Assembly: GCA_033721095.1 (NCBI GenBank)
Contig: JAWWBG010000023.1
Span: 1 to 18,410, forward strand
Reading direction: 5' to 3'
Length of the DNA stretch: 18,410 nt
From: JAWWBG01 sp033721095
GTDB taxonomy: Bacteria; Actinomycetota; Nitriliruptoria; Nitriliruptorales; Nitriliruptoraceae
Each line of letters opens with the position of its first letter. Positions within the stretch are counted from its first letter, which is position 1. Both the position numbers and the translations under genes were made by a program. The notes under the pieces were generated by a model that searched no databases, was not told the DNA's origin, and worked only from the letters and a program-made list of their open reading frames with translations. This document shows positions 1-7,638 of the stretch, one piece after another.

Positions 1-20
1 CGTCCCTGGTGCCCCTGTGT

Positions 21-50
21 GTCGACCGTCGGAGTCGGACGACGGTTGAC
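21..50. promoter_or_regulatory. Inverted repeat 10-10-10 upstream of the response regulator
   Basis: Two 10-base arms, gtcgaccgtc (21-30) and gacggttgac (41-50), are complementary except for one G·T pair and are separated by exactly 10 bases. The element lies about 190 bases before the regulator start. The spacing resembles a two-fold operator or a structured leader. No recognised factor site is claimed. Confidence 0.35.
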
Positions 51-80
51 GCAGTATGCGCGGACCGCAACCCACACTGC

Positions 81-122
81 CGGGTCACGCGCTGGTCGGT
101 GCCCCTGTACCGGCGTGACCCG
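81..122. promoter_or_regulatory. Long bulged hairpin upstream of the response regulator
   Basis: Bases 81-90 (cgggtcacgc) pair perfectly with 113-122 (gcgtgacccg). Inside, 97-100 (cggt) pairs with 109-112 (accg) after a 6-base one-sided bulge, leaving an 8-base loop. That gives 14 pairs in all. It could be a transcript hairpin, the terminator of a gene off the left edge, or an operator. No T-tract follows on either strand, so a classical terminator is not supported. Confidence 0.45.
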
Positions 123-184
123 CGCAGTACATACTCAAACAGGCGACGGCCCGTGTCGAAACCCGGGAGACTGGTGTGTTTCCA

Positions 185-204
185 TGGTGGTACTGGCACC
201 ACCA
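185..204. promoter_or_regulatory. Perfect 7-bp hairpin in the regulator's leader
   Basis: The arms tggtggt (185-191) and accacca (198-204) are perfectly complementary around a 6-base loop. The hairpin ends 35 bases before the chosen ATG at 240, so it would lie in the 5' leader of any transcript that starts upstream. Confidence 0.35.
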
Positions 205-239
205 CAGACGTCCGGATGGCCGATGACGCGCGAGGGACG

Positions 240-911
240 ATGACAACGATTCGGTTGATGATCGCCGAGGACGACCTGCTCGTGCGTGAGGGGGCACGGG
301 CGCTCCTCGACAGCGAGCCGAGCATCGAGCTCGTCGGGACAGCCGGCGATCCCGCGTCGCTGCTGGAGCTCGTGGCCGCGGATCCGCCCGATGTCGTGAT
401 CACCGACATTCGGATGCCTCCGACCTTCACCACCGAGGGCATCGAGCTCGCCAAGCAGCTTCGCGCCGCACATCCGAAGATGGGCATCGTCGTGCTGAGC
501 CAGCACGCCGATCCCGAGTACGCCCTCGACCTCCTCAAGGACGGGGCCGAGGGGTTCGCCTACCTGCTCAAGGAGCGGCTCGGTGACGCCGACGAGCTGG
601 TCGGCGCCATCCACGAGGCCGCTTCGGGCGGATCAGCACTCGACCCCAAGATCGTCGACGGACTCCTCGAGGCACAGCGTCGGCGAACACGATCCCGTGT
701 CGCAGGCCTCACGCCGCGGCAGCAGGAGGTCCTGGCGCTGATGGCGTCAGGGAAGGGGAACGCCGCGATCGCTGACGCCCTGGTCATCAGCGAGCGCGCC
801 GTCGAGAAGCACACCAACGCCATCTTCCGGAACCTCGGACTCAGCAACGCCAACGACCTCAACCGCCGCGTCGCCGCGGTCCTGTTCTACCTCCAACGGT
901 CGGTCGACTGA
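240..911 (+). CDS. NarL/LuxR-family response regulator
   Basis: This 223-residue cytoplasmic regulator is phosphorylated by a sensor kinase and binds DNA. A receiver domain (about 4-125) shows the acidic pair D11/D12, phosphoacceptor D56 in ITDIRMPP, the switch serine S87 and K111. A LuxR-type helix-turn-helix follows (about 155-215; LTPRQQEVLALMASG...ISERAVEKHTNAIFRNLGL). The frame is open to the left edge region, but homology starts at MTTIRLMIAEDD, so the ATG at 240 is preferred. A GAGGGA sits just 2 bases before it, which is unusually close; ATG 216 or 258 are alternatives. Its natural partner is the convergent HisKA_3 kinase encoded opposite, because NarL-type regulators pair with that kinase class. 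Targets are unknown. Confidence 0.93.
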   Translation: MTTIRLMIAEDDLLVREGARALLDSEPSIELVGTAGDPASLLELVAADPPDVVITDIRMPPTFTTEGIELAKQLRAAHPKMGIVVLSQHADPEYALDLLKDGAEGFAYLLKERLGDADELVGAIHEAASGGSALDPKIVDGLLEAQRRRTRSRVAGLTPRQQEVLALMASGKGNAAIADALVISERAVEKHTNAIFRNLGLSNANDLNRRVAAVLFYLQRSVD

Positions 912-2618
912 GGCTCGGAAGCGCGCCACGACCCGGGTTCCCTCGCCGACGCTGGATGTCACCGACAGCTCCCCGTCAACCGCGAGGACCCGGTCACGCA
1001 GGTTGCGCAGGCCGCTTCCATCGGGCGACAGCGACGGGTCGAAGCCCACTCCGTCGTCCTCGATTGCGAGGGTCAACAGCCCGTCGACCCAGTCCACGGT
1101 GACAACGACATCGTTCGCCTCGGCGTGCTTCAGGGCGTTCGTGACCGCTTCGGCAGCCAGGAAGTAGGCATTTGCCTCGACCTCCAGCGGGAACCGCGGC
1201 AGCGGGTCCGGGGACACGCGCACGATGAGTCCGACCGGAATGCGTCCAGCCATCGAGCGCAGCGCCGCTGCGAGCCCACGATCACGCAGGATCGCCGGAT
1301 ACAGGTCCTGGCTCGTCTCCCGAATCCGTTCGAGGATCCCGTCGACCTCCGCACGCAGGTGCTCGGCAACCTCGCCAAAGGACGTCGGGTCCGCCTCGAC
1401 GCGTGCCTGGGCTGCATTGAGGTGCAGACGCAGCATGACCAGTTGCTGCTGGACACCATCGTGCAGGTCGTGGGCGACCCGTCGTCGCTCCTCGTCCTGG
1501 GCACCGACGATGCGTCGCGCGGCCGCCTGGAGGGCGGAGGCCTGCGAGCGAATGACGCCAAGCTGGTTGCGGACTGCCTGCCGCATCTGCTCGAGCGCGC
1601 CGGCCAGCCGTCCCACCTCGTCCTGGCTTGCGTGCTCGAAAGACGCGTCGAGGTCACCGCCAGCGATCTTGCTCGCCGTCGCGGCCAGTTCCCGCAGGGG
1701 CCGTGTCAACAACTGCGCGACCCAGATGGACAGCATGAAGGCCAGGACGATCAGCAGCAGGGCCATCAACGCGCGATTGCGACTCAACGTTGCGTCGAGC
1801 GCGGCGAGCGGCTCGGCGAGCGCCACGCCGATGGTCCCGTCCAGTCCCCACATCCCGTCACCCGCGACGAAGTCGATGTAGTCGACGTAGACCTCCTGAC
1901 CATCGATGGTGACAACGCCGGGCCCCTCACGGGCCTGTTCGACGCCGGGCGGTGTCTCACCCTGGCTCACCGGCCCGAACGTGCTGCCGGCGACCTCGCC
2001 TTCCACGACGAGGATCACGTCGGCAACGCCCGTCTGGGAGCGCAGGTCAAGGGCGGCGGCATCGTCGAACTGGTAGCCCGCGGCGAGGATCGTGGGCTGG
2101 CTGGCAGGACCGAACGCCGTGACCAGCACGACCGCATGTCGTCCGAGCGTCGTCGGCACGACCACGGTGCGGATCAGCCGGGAGTTGTAGGCGCCCATGA
2201 CGGCCGGCGGCGGCTCCGCGACCGCCGAGATGCCCAGCCGGGCGATGGTGGCGCCGTCGGCGTCGAAGGCGGTGATCGTGTCGAGCCCCAGCTGACGCTT
2301 GAGCTCGAACATCAACGGGTTGAGGCTCAGCGTGTCGGTGAAGGCCATCGGGTTCTGGGTCTCCTGGACCTCGCGCTCCGTGCGCAGCGCCTGCGCGAGT
2401 GCGCTGTTGCGCTCGCGCAGAAAGGACTCGATGACCCCGACCTGGCCAGCAACCACCGACGCGGCCTGATCGGCGACCTGCGCGCGCGTCAGGCGATTCT
2501 CGAGGAACAGGGTGACGGTGGCCGCCACGGCGAGCACGACCATGAAGGCGCCGAGAATCCGAACCGCGAGGGCAGGCTGCGCGCTCAAGCGGCCCAGCAT
2601 CCCGCGGCGTGTGCTCAT
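747..2618 (-). CDS. Membrane histidine kinase with HAMP, HisKA_3 and HATPase domains
   Basis: A 623-residue sensor kinase. Helix 1 (about 18-38) is followed by an extracytoplasmic region of about 240 residues, possibly Cache-like (TAFDADGATIARLG near 116-129). Then come helix 2 (284-303) and a HAMP linker (304-357). The HisKA_3 dimerisation helix has phosphoacceptor H386 in VAHDLHDGVQQQL, and the HATPase has N494 in the N-box, DDGVGFD at 521-527 and GSGLRNLRDRV at 535. The ATG overlaps the stop of the binding-protein gene as ATGA (2615-2618), so translation is probably coupled and the two products probably act together. The catalytic domain ends near residue 569. The remaining 54 residues are antisense to the response regulator's DNA-binding domain and look like read-through without a fold. 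The ligand is unknown. Confidence 0.93.
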   Translation of the reverse strand: MSTRRGMLGRLSAQPALAVRILGAFMVVLAVAATVTLFLENRLTRAQVADQAASVVAGQVGVIESFLRERNSALAQALRTEREVQETQNPMAFTDTLSLNPLMFELKRQLGLDTITAFDADGATIARLGISAVAEPPPAVMGAYNSRLIRTVVVPTTLGRHAVVLVTAFGPASQPTILAAGYQFDDAAALDLRSQTGVADVILVVEGEVAGSTFGPVSQGETPPGVEQAREGPGVVTIDGQEVYVDYIDFVAGDGMWGLDGTIGVALAEPLAALDATLSRNRALMALLLIVLAFMLSIWVAQLLTRPLRELAATASKIAGGDLDASFEHASQDEVGRLAGALEQMRQAVRNQLGVIRSQASALQAAARRIVGAQDEERRRVAHDLHDGVQQQLVMLRLHLNAAQARVEADPTSFGEVAEHLRAEVDGILERIRETSQDLYPAILRDRGLAAALRSMAGRIPVGLIVRVSPDPLPRFPLEVEANAYFLAAEAVTNALKHAEANDVVVTVDWVDGLLTLAIEDDGVGFDPSLSPDGSGLRNLRDRVLAVDGELSVTSSVGEGTRVVARFRASVDRPLEVEQDRGDAAVEVVGVAESEVPEDGVGVLLDGALADDQGVSDRGVPLP

Positions 2619-3850
2619 GGACTCGCCAAGGCCTCTTCTGCCCGCCGCTGCGCAGTCGCCAGGGCGTCCGCCGCCGTCTCGCGACCCTGGAAGATGTCGT
2701 CCAGGGCCTGCGCCCAGGCCTCGTCGGCAGCGGGGTAGGCGATGAGCCGCATGACGCTGGCCCGCTCGAGCTCCTGCGCGACCATCTGGTAGGCCGGATC
2801 GCTGAAGAACGGGTCGTCGAAGAGGCTGCGGCGCGACGGGAGGCGGCCATGTTCCTGGGCCTGCCGGAGCATGTACTTGTCGTCGATGAGGTGGACCATC
2901 AACTCGAAGGCGAGCTCCCGATGCTCCGAGCCCTTGGGAATGAACATGCTGCTGCCCCCGAGGACCGTCCCGGCATTCGGCCCATTCGCCGGCATGGGCT
3001 CGAGTGCAACGTTGAAGTCCGAGGGCTGCTGGCCAGCCAGTGCGTAGTCCCACGAGCCGGACGGGTGGATGAGGGCGTTGCCGGCCAGGAACTGGGCCAC
3101 GAGATCCTGCTGGAAGCCGCGGGCATACGGTGGGTGGGCGACCTCGTCGACGATCATCTCCTGGAGGAAGGTCAGGGCTTCGACCGTCCGCGGGTCGTCG
3201 AGGAGGAAGGTGACATTGCCATCGTCGTCGACCTCGATGACCTCGCCGCCGTTGGCGCGAATCCAGCCATAGGTCACCCAGCCACTCGCCGCAATCGTCA
3301 TGCCGCGGCGATCTGCCGAGGTGACCTGTTCCACGGCGGCGCGGAGGCCCTCGTAGCTGTCGAGTGCTGACGGGTCGATGTCGGCAGCCTCGAGTGCGTC
3401 CCGGTTGAGAACGAGGATGAGCGCGTTGGTGTCCAGCGGGACGCCGTACTTGACGCCGGCCCACGTGACGTCCTCGAGCGCACCGGGGATGAACTCATCG
3501 ACATCGAGGAACTGCTCCCACAGGTCGTCGACTGGCTCGGCCACGCCTCGTGCACCGGCCGCGAACGCGTGCCACTGCACGACGTCATGGGGATTGCCCT
3601 CGGCGATCGCGACCTCGGCGTCGCTGATCGTCTGCGAAAAGGGCTGTCCTTCGACGTCGACGCGAACGTTCGGGTGCGTCGCTTCGAAGTCACGGACGGC
3701 GTCCGCGATGATCGACGTGGTCGCCCAGTCGTCGGCCATGAGCAGCCGCAGGGTGATCTCCTCGGTCGACCCGCCGTCGGAGGCGCCACAACCCGTGGCC
3801 ACCATGGCGACTGCTGCTGACAGGACGAGAATGCTGCGCATTCGACTCAT
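2615..3850 (-). CDS. Family 1 extracellular solute-binding lipoprotein
   Basis: A 411-residue substrate-binding protein of the sugar-type family 1 (MalE/UgpB-like). The N-terminus is a lipoprotein signal peptide with a VATGC box and lipidated C21. The mature part carries typical family 1 stretches: ITLRLLMADDW after the signal, GVPLDTNALILVLNRD, then a conserved ANGGEVIEVDDDGNV region and GSSMFIPKGSEHRELAFELM near the C-terminus. No ABC permease or ATPase gene lies nearby. The next gene downstream is a histidine kinase that starts inside this gene's stop codon. I infer that the protein presents a ligand to the kinase and does not feed a transporter. The start at 3850 lacks a strong ribosome site; the in-frame ATG at 3841 is possible. 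Confidence 0.9.
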   Translation of the reverse strand: MSRMRSILVLSAAVAMVATGCGASDGGSTEEITLRLLMADDWATTSIIADAVRDFEATHPNVRVDVEGQPFSQTISDAEVAIAEGNPHDVVQWHAFAAGARGVAEPVDDLWEQFLDVDEFIPGALEDVTWAGVKYGVPLDTNALILVLNRDALEAADIDPSALDSYEGLRAAVEQVTSADRRGMTIAASGWVTYGWIRANGGEVIEVDDDGNVTFLLDDPRTVEALTFLQEMIVDEVAHPPYARGFQQDLVAQFLAGNALIHPSGSWDYALAGQQPSDFNVALEPMPANGPNAGTVLGGSSMFIPKGSEHRELAFELMVHLIDDKYMLRQAQEHGRLPSRRSLFDDPFFSDPAYQMVAQELERASVMRLIAYPAADEAWAQALDDIFQGRETAADALATAQRRAEEALASP

Positions 3851-3908
3851 GCTCGGCCATTGACGTCTGGACAGGGCAATGATTGCCGACTGCCGGCCGA
3901 AATGCGAC

Positions 3909-3920
3909 CGGGTTCACCCG
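3909..3920. promoter_or_regulatory. Short palindrome upstream of the binding-protein/kinase operon
   Basis: The arms cgggt and acccg are perfect inverted repeats with a 2-base centre, in the 121-base gap before the binding-protein start. This is the only gap that can hold the operon's promoter. I see no convincing -35/-10 pair. An operator role is only a suggestion. Confidence 0.25.
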
Positions 3921-3971
3921 ATCAGGCCCGTGCTGGCAGAATCTGGCTGTTTTTCCGCACGGAGACGCTGC

Positions 3972-5612
3972 TCAACCGGCCGTGATCCGGATCGTGTGCC
4001 AGCCCGTCGCGCCGTCGGGGCGAGGCCTCGCAAGCTCCGACGTCTGGGTGGCGCCGGTGCCGTCGGTGGCACGGACTCGGAGGACATGCTCACCCGGATC
4101 CAGGTCGACCTGTGCGCTCCACTGGACCCACGCATCCTTGCTCAACGGCTCCGAGAGGGTGGCGTCGATCCAGCCCTGGTCATCGAGCTGGACCTCGACG
4201 CGGTCAATGCCGCGGGTCGGCGCCCATGCGACACCAGCCACGTCGACGAGGCCAGCGTCCACCCGCCGGCCCGCGCGCGGGACGTCGATGCGGGACTGGG
4301 TCTTGATCGGGCCCTCCTTGGCCCACCCCCGCGGGATCCAGTAGGCGTCGAACCCGTCCCAGGTCGTCAACTCGATCTCTCGCAGCCACTTGGTGGCGGA
4401 GACGTAGCCGTAGAGGCCCGGCACGATCAGCCGGGCAGGAAACCCGTGATCGAGGGGCAGCGGCTCGTCGTTCATGCCGACGGCCACCATGGCGTCGCGG
4501 CCGTCGAACGCGAGCTCGGTTGGAAAACCTGCCGTCCAGCCCCCGTCGGCGCGACCGACGAGCTGATCGGCACCCGGCTGCACGCCAGCCTCCTCGAGCA
4601 GGTCTGCGAGCGGGACGCCGAGCCACTTCGCGTTGCCGACCAGGTCGTCGCCGACCTCGTTGGACACGCAGGCGATCGTCACGTAGCGCTCGATCATCGG
4701 GCGCGCCGTCAGGTCGTCGTAGCTGATCCGCAGCTCTCGGTCGACCATCCCGCGTACCCGCAGCTCCCAGCTCCGACTCGAGATCCGGGGCACGCCCAGC
4801 TCGACGTCGATCTTGTAGAACTCATCGTTGGGGACGATGATCGGGGTGATGCCCTCGACAACGAGCTGGTTGGCCGCGGTCAGCGGCGGCGCAGGATCGA
4901 GGGCCGGGCTCAGGGTGACGTCGACGAGATCGACACCTGCCCCCTGCATCAGCTGCCGTCCCCCAGCCCCGGCGAGCGCGCCAGCGGCAGCCATGGTTCC
5001 GGCGGCAACCAGGAAGCGGCGACGATCGACCTCGGAGAGCGGCCGCGCGTCGGGGTGCGACGAGCTGACGACGCCCTCGGGCCCTCCTGGCCGCCCGTAG
5101 TCAGCCCGCTCGACCGCAGTCGCTGCCGTGGGCTGTGGTCGGGCCGGTCCCCCATGGTCGACGCCGGTGAGTGCCGTCACCCATCGGAGGAGCCGGAGGC
5201 CGAGGGCAGCCGTGACCAGCAGCACGACCACGGAGGCGACGACGTTCGTGCTCGTCTGCAACAGCATCGCGAGGCCGCCCACGCCCGTGAAGGTGACGAA
5301 GATGGTCACCGCGCGGTCCCACGAATGGCGGGCGCTGGTCCCGGCCCAGGCCCCCACCCCCAGCGTCACCACGGCGATACCGACCTGCAGGACCGCCTTG
5401 TCGGTGGTTCCGAAGGTCTCGACCGCGAAGTCCTTCAGGGCCGGCGGCGTGAACGGGATGAGCATCTCGCCGACGGCGTCGATGATGGAGGGAATGCCAC
5501 CGAACAAGCCGGCGACGAGCTCGAGGAGGCCGATGGCGAGCGCAACGACGGCAACGCCGGCGGCGGACAGGCGGAGCCTCGACGGCTCGGTCGTGCGCCG
5601 CTCCCCTGTCAT
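3972..5612 (-). CDS. Polytopic sulfite-oxidase-family molybdopterin oxidoreductase (Sco3746-like)
   Basis: A 546-residue membrane molybdoenzyme. Four predicted helices (about 14-37, 75-93, 101-119, 122-145) are followed by a cytoplasmic stretch, a twin-arginine motif DRRRFL (196-201) and a fifth hydrophobic segment (200-217). The extracytoplasmic catalytic domain comes next. It holds the sulfite-oxidase-type molybdopterin fold, with cofactor ligand C315 in YVTIACVSNEVGDDL and the GLYGYVSATKWL and DGFDAYWIPRGW stretches typical of the family, then a C-terminal immunoglobulin-like dimerisation domain (about 435-545). The ATG at 5612 has AGAGGA 7 bases upstream, which is better than the in-frame ATG at 5663. 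The substrate is unknown, and no cofactor-synthesis or cytochrome genes are adjacent. Confidence 0.9.
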   Translation of the reverse strand: MTGERRTTEPSRLRLSAAGVAVVALAIGLLELVAGLFGGIPSIIDAVGEMLIPFTPPALKDFAVETFGTTDKAVLQVGIAVVTLGVGAWAGTSARHSWDRAVTIFVTFTGVGGLAMLLQTSTNVVASVVVLLVTAALGLRLLRWVTALTGVDHGGPARPQPTAATAVERADYGRPGGPEGVVSSSHPDARPLSEVDRRRFLVAAGTMAAAGALAGAGGRQLMQGAGVDLVDVTLSPALDPAPPLTAANQLVVEGITPIIVPNDEFYKIDVELGVPRISSRSWELRVRGMVDRELRISYDDLTARPMIERYVTIACVSNEVGDDLVGNAKWLGVPLADLLEEAGVQPGADQLVGRADGGWTAGFPTELAFDGRDAMVAVGMNDEPLPLDHGFPARLIVPGLYGYVSATKWLREIELTTWDGFDAYWIPRGWAKEGPIKTQSRIDVPRAGRRVDAGLVDVAGVAWAPTRGIDRVEVQLDDQGWIDATLSEPLSKDAWVQWSAQVDLDPGEHVLRVRATDGTGATQTSELARPRPDGATGWHTIRITAG

Positions 5613-5687
5613 GGTCGGTCCTCTCGCCCGGTTGGACGGGCCGCGAATCATGGCTGCAGCCATCCACGACGGTAGGTGGTGTGGGTT

Positions 5688-5708
5688 CGCCCCCGCGTTA
5701 CGGGGGCG
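5688..5708. terminator. GC hairpin, second of a tandem pair, after the phosphatase gene
   Basis: An 8-bp perfect stem (cgcccccg / cgggggcg) closes a 5-base loop. On the minus strand it lies about 45 bases after the phosphatase stop. No U-tract follows, so this would be a Rho-assisted or hairpin-only terminator, or a block between the M23/phosphatase operon and the molybdoenzyme gene. An operator role is also possible. Confidence 0.45.
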
Positions 5709-5722
5709 TGAACAAGTCGGCC

Positions 5723-5743
5723 GCCGCCGAGATGCTCGGCGGC
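5723..5743 (-). terminator. Perfect 9-bp hairpin just after the phosphatase stop
   Basis: The arms gccgccgag and ctcggcggc enclose a 3-base loop. The hairpin begins 10 bases after the stop codon of the SixA-like gene. Its position, strength and the second hairpin behind it support a transcription terminator for the M23/phosphatase operon, although the downstream tract is only weakly T-rich. Confidence 0.55.
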
Positions 5744-5752
5744 CCGGAGGCG

Positions 5753-6241
5753 TCAGGGCACGAGGCTCGCAGCGCGGCGTGGGGGCAGGAACCAGCGCAG
5801 GATCCCTCCACGGGGATCGCGAAACGAGCGCACGTCGATGGCTGCCACGGCAGCCGTGACAAAGCCGACGCGGGCGCCGCTGATCGCCTCGACGGCGTGC
5901 CCCCAGGTCGGCTGGTGGCCCACGAGCAGGACCCGCTCGGCGCCATCGGGGACCGAGAGCAGGACGTCCAGGACGTCCTCGACCGAGGGCAGGTACAGCT
6001 GCGTGCTGACCTCCAACGACACGTCGGTGAACTTGCCGCCAGTCATGGCCAGCTCGGCGGTTGTCCGTGCTCGCGTGGCGGACGAGGTCACCGCATGGTC
6101 CGGGACCTCACCGAACAGGCGCAGCACGCGCCCCATCAGGCTTGCCGCACGCGTGCCACGATCGTTGAGTGGTCGCTCGTGGTCCGGGTGGCCCGCCGAC
6201 CAGTCAGACTTCCCGTGACGCATCAGCAGGACGGTCGGCAT
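5753..6241 (-). CDS. SixA-like histidine phosphatase
   Basis: A 162-residue protein of the histidine phosphatase (phosphoglycerate-mutase-like) superfamily, in the short SixA type that removes phosphate from phosphohistidine or small phosphate esters. Visible residues are the RHG motif R8-H9-G10 with nucleophile H9, R57 in SSATRARTTAEL, and the second histidine H109 in VLLVGHQPTW. No signal peptide is present, so it is cytoplasmic. The ATG lies 6 bases after the stop of the M23 peptidase gene with no clear ribosome site, which suggests translational coupling to it. The physiological substrate cannot be told from sequence. The kinase and regulator genes are over 2.6 kb away and probably unrelated. 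Confidence 0.88.
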   Translation of the reverse strand: MPTVLLMRHGKSDWSAGHPDHERPLNDRGTRAASLMGRVLRLFGEVPDHAVTSSATRARTTAELAMTGGKFTDVSLEVSTQLYLPSVEDVLDVLLSVPDGAERVLLVGHQPTWGHAVEAISGARVGFVTAAVAAIDVRSFRDPRGGILRWFLPPRRAASLVP

Positions 6242-6247
6242 GGCCGC

Positions 6248-7513
6248 TCAGCCGTGGCAGGCAGCAGACAGGTCCGGGTACGGGTTGACCGCACTGCCGT
6301 TGACGTAGTGGCCGACGTGCACGTGTGGTGGCGTGCTGTACGCGTTCCCGGACGTCCCCACCCAGCCGATCACGTCGCCGGGACGCAGCGACACGCCCGG
6401 CGCGATCCCGGAGGCGACGGCCTCCAGGTGGGACCAGTACCAGTAGTCACCGGAGCCCACCCAGTACGACACCCAGATGCCGCCGAGGTCACCGCTGTTG
6501 CTTCCCGGGCGGTAGGAGTCGACGTGGTCGACCTGCTTCACCGTCCCCGACGTCATGGCAACGATCGGCGTGCCCCGCTCCGCGAAGACGTCGGTGCCCT
6601 TGTGGGTGCGCCCACCCGAGCGTGGAAAGCCCCAGTCGTTCTGGAACCACGAGGGGGTCACGGGACACAGCAGGCCGTTGGCGCCCGCGCCCCGGGAGGC
6701 CGCGAGCTCCGCCTCCAGCTCCTGCCGCTCCTCCTCGAGCTCGGCGAGGATCGCCGCCGTGTTGGCCGCCTGGGACTCGAGTTCGGCGAGCAGGGCCTGC
6801 TGGTTGGCCCGCTGGTGGAACAGGTCGTGCTCCACCCGCGCGGCCTCCGCCCGGCGGGCGTCAACGGCGGCCAGTGCGCTCGCGGCAATGTCGCGCTGCT
6901 CCGCGGCGAGTGCCTTCGCGGCCTCCGTCACGGCCAGGTCGGCGGCGTGCTGGGTCTCGAGTTCGGCGACGCGTTCGACGATCCGGTCCTGGTAGTCGAT
7001 CACCGAGCCCAGCGAGTGCATCCCCTGGAGCACTTCCTCGGGGGAGCCCGCGTTCTCCATGACCCGGACGGCCATGATCCCCGGCGCCACCGCGCCGAAC
7101 TTGTAGGTGGTCACGATCTGCTGGGTGAGCAGCTCGCGGGCCGCCTGGAGCTCGGCCGCCGTCTCGGCCAGCTGCTGCTCCGCGGCGACGACCTCCGCGT
7201 CCGCGGCGTCGACGGCAAGCTGGGCCTCGGCAAGGATGGCTTCGGCGATCGCGACCTGGCCCTCGAGCACGCGCAGCTCGTTGCGGGTCGCGACCAGCTG
7301 CGCCTCCAGCAGGCTCAGTGCCGCACGTGCGCTCCCGGCCTGGGCCTTGAGCTGCTCGAGCGTGAGATGCGCCTCTTCCTCATGGCGTTGGTTCTCCTCG
7401 AGCTCGGACTCGATGTCGTCCGACGAACGCTCCTGGGCCACCACCGCGGAAGACGGGAGTGCAAGCACGAAGACGATCGCGAGCAGCAGTCGCCGCCAGC
7501 GTGTCGTGGACAT
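6248..7513 (-). CDS. Secreted coiled-coil M23 metallopeptidase
   Basis: A 421-residue exported protein. A signal peptide (about 1-27, ending SSAVVAQ) is followed by two long coiled-coil blocks (about 30-135 and 175-275). A C-terminal LytM/M23 domain (283-415) carries zinc and catalytic residues H304 and D308 (HKGTD), H362 in SHLEAV, and H397/H399 (HVHVG). The architecture matches EnvC/PcsB-like factors, in which the coiled coil controls cell-wall hydrolysis during growth or division. Two lone cysteines (C283, C419) flank the peptidase domain and could form a disulfide. ATG 7513 is chosen because MSTTRWRRLLLA is a proper signal n-region, with GTGAGG about 11 bases upstream; a TTG at 7534 is the alternative. 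The SixA-like gene follows in the same operon. Confidence 0.92.
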   Translation of the reverse strand: MSTTRWRRLLLAIVFVLALPSSAVVAQERSSDDIESELEENQRHEEEAHLTLEQLKAQAGSARAALSLLEAQLVATRNELRVLEGQVAIAEAILAEAQLAVDAADAEVVAAEQQLAETAAELQAARELLTQQIVTTYKFGAVAPGIMAVRVMENAGSPEEVLQGMHSLGSVIDYQDRIVERVAELETQHAADLAVTEAAKALAAEQRDIAASALAAVDARRAEAARVEHDLFHQRANQQALLAELESQAANTAAILAELEEERQELEAELAASRGAGANGLLCPVTPSWFQNDWGFPRSGGRTHKGTDVFAERGTPIVAMTSGTVKQVDHVDSYRPGSNSGDLGGIWVSYWVGSGDYWYWSHLEAVASGIAPGVSLRPGDVIGWVGTSGNAYSTPPHVHVGHYVNGSAVNPYPDLSAACHG

Positions 7514-7564
7514 GTCCAACGTCGCCTCACTCAACGGACGCGGGCCCGTCCTCCCGGCGACGAC

Positions 7565-7595
7565 CGACCCAGTGCAAAGTGTGCCCGCTGGGTCG
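7565..7595. promoter_or_regulatory. 8-bp inverted repeat upstream of the M23 gene
   Basis: The arms cgacccag (7565-7572) and ctgggtcg (7588-7595) are perfect complements with a 15-base spacer, 52-82 bases before the M23 start. The placement suits an operator or leader hairpin. I see no clear promoter hexamers, and the gap (7514-7681) does not match a cyclic-di-AMP riboswitch. Confidence 0.35.
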
Positions 7596-7638
7596 AATCG
7601 AGTCGAGGACCTGCCGCGACCCTAGCCATCACGCTCCG

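Noticed and set aside
9..239. Upstream extension of the response regulator to residue 300
   Set aside because: The added residues are Arg/Thr-rich and low in complexity and match no receiver domain. The region is full of inverted repeats, so it reads as a non-coding leader.
3879..5675. A 598-codon plus-strand open frame opposite the molybdoenzyme
   Set aside because: Shadow frame with no recognisable domain; the minus-strand frame has the Moco cysteine and helices.
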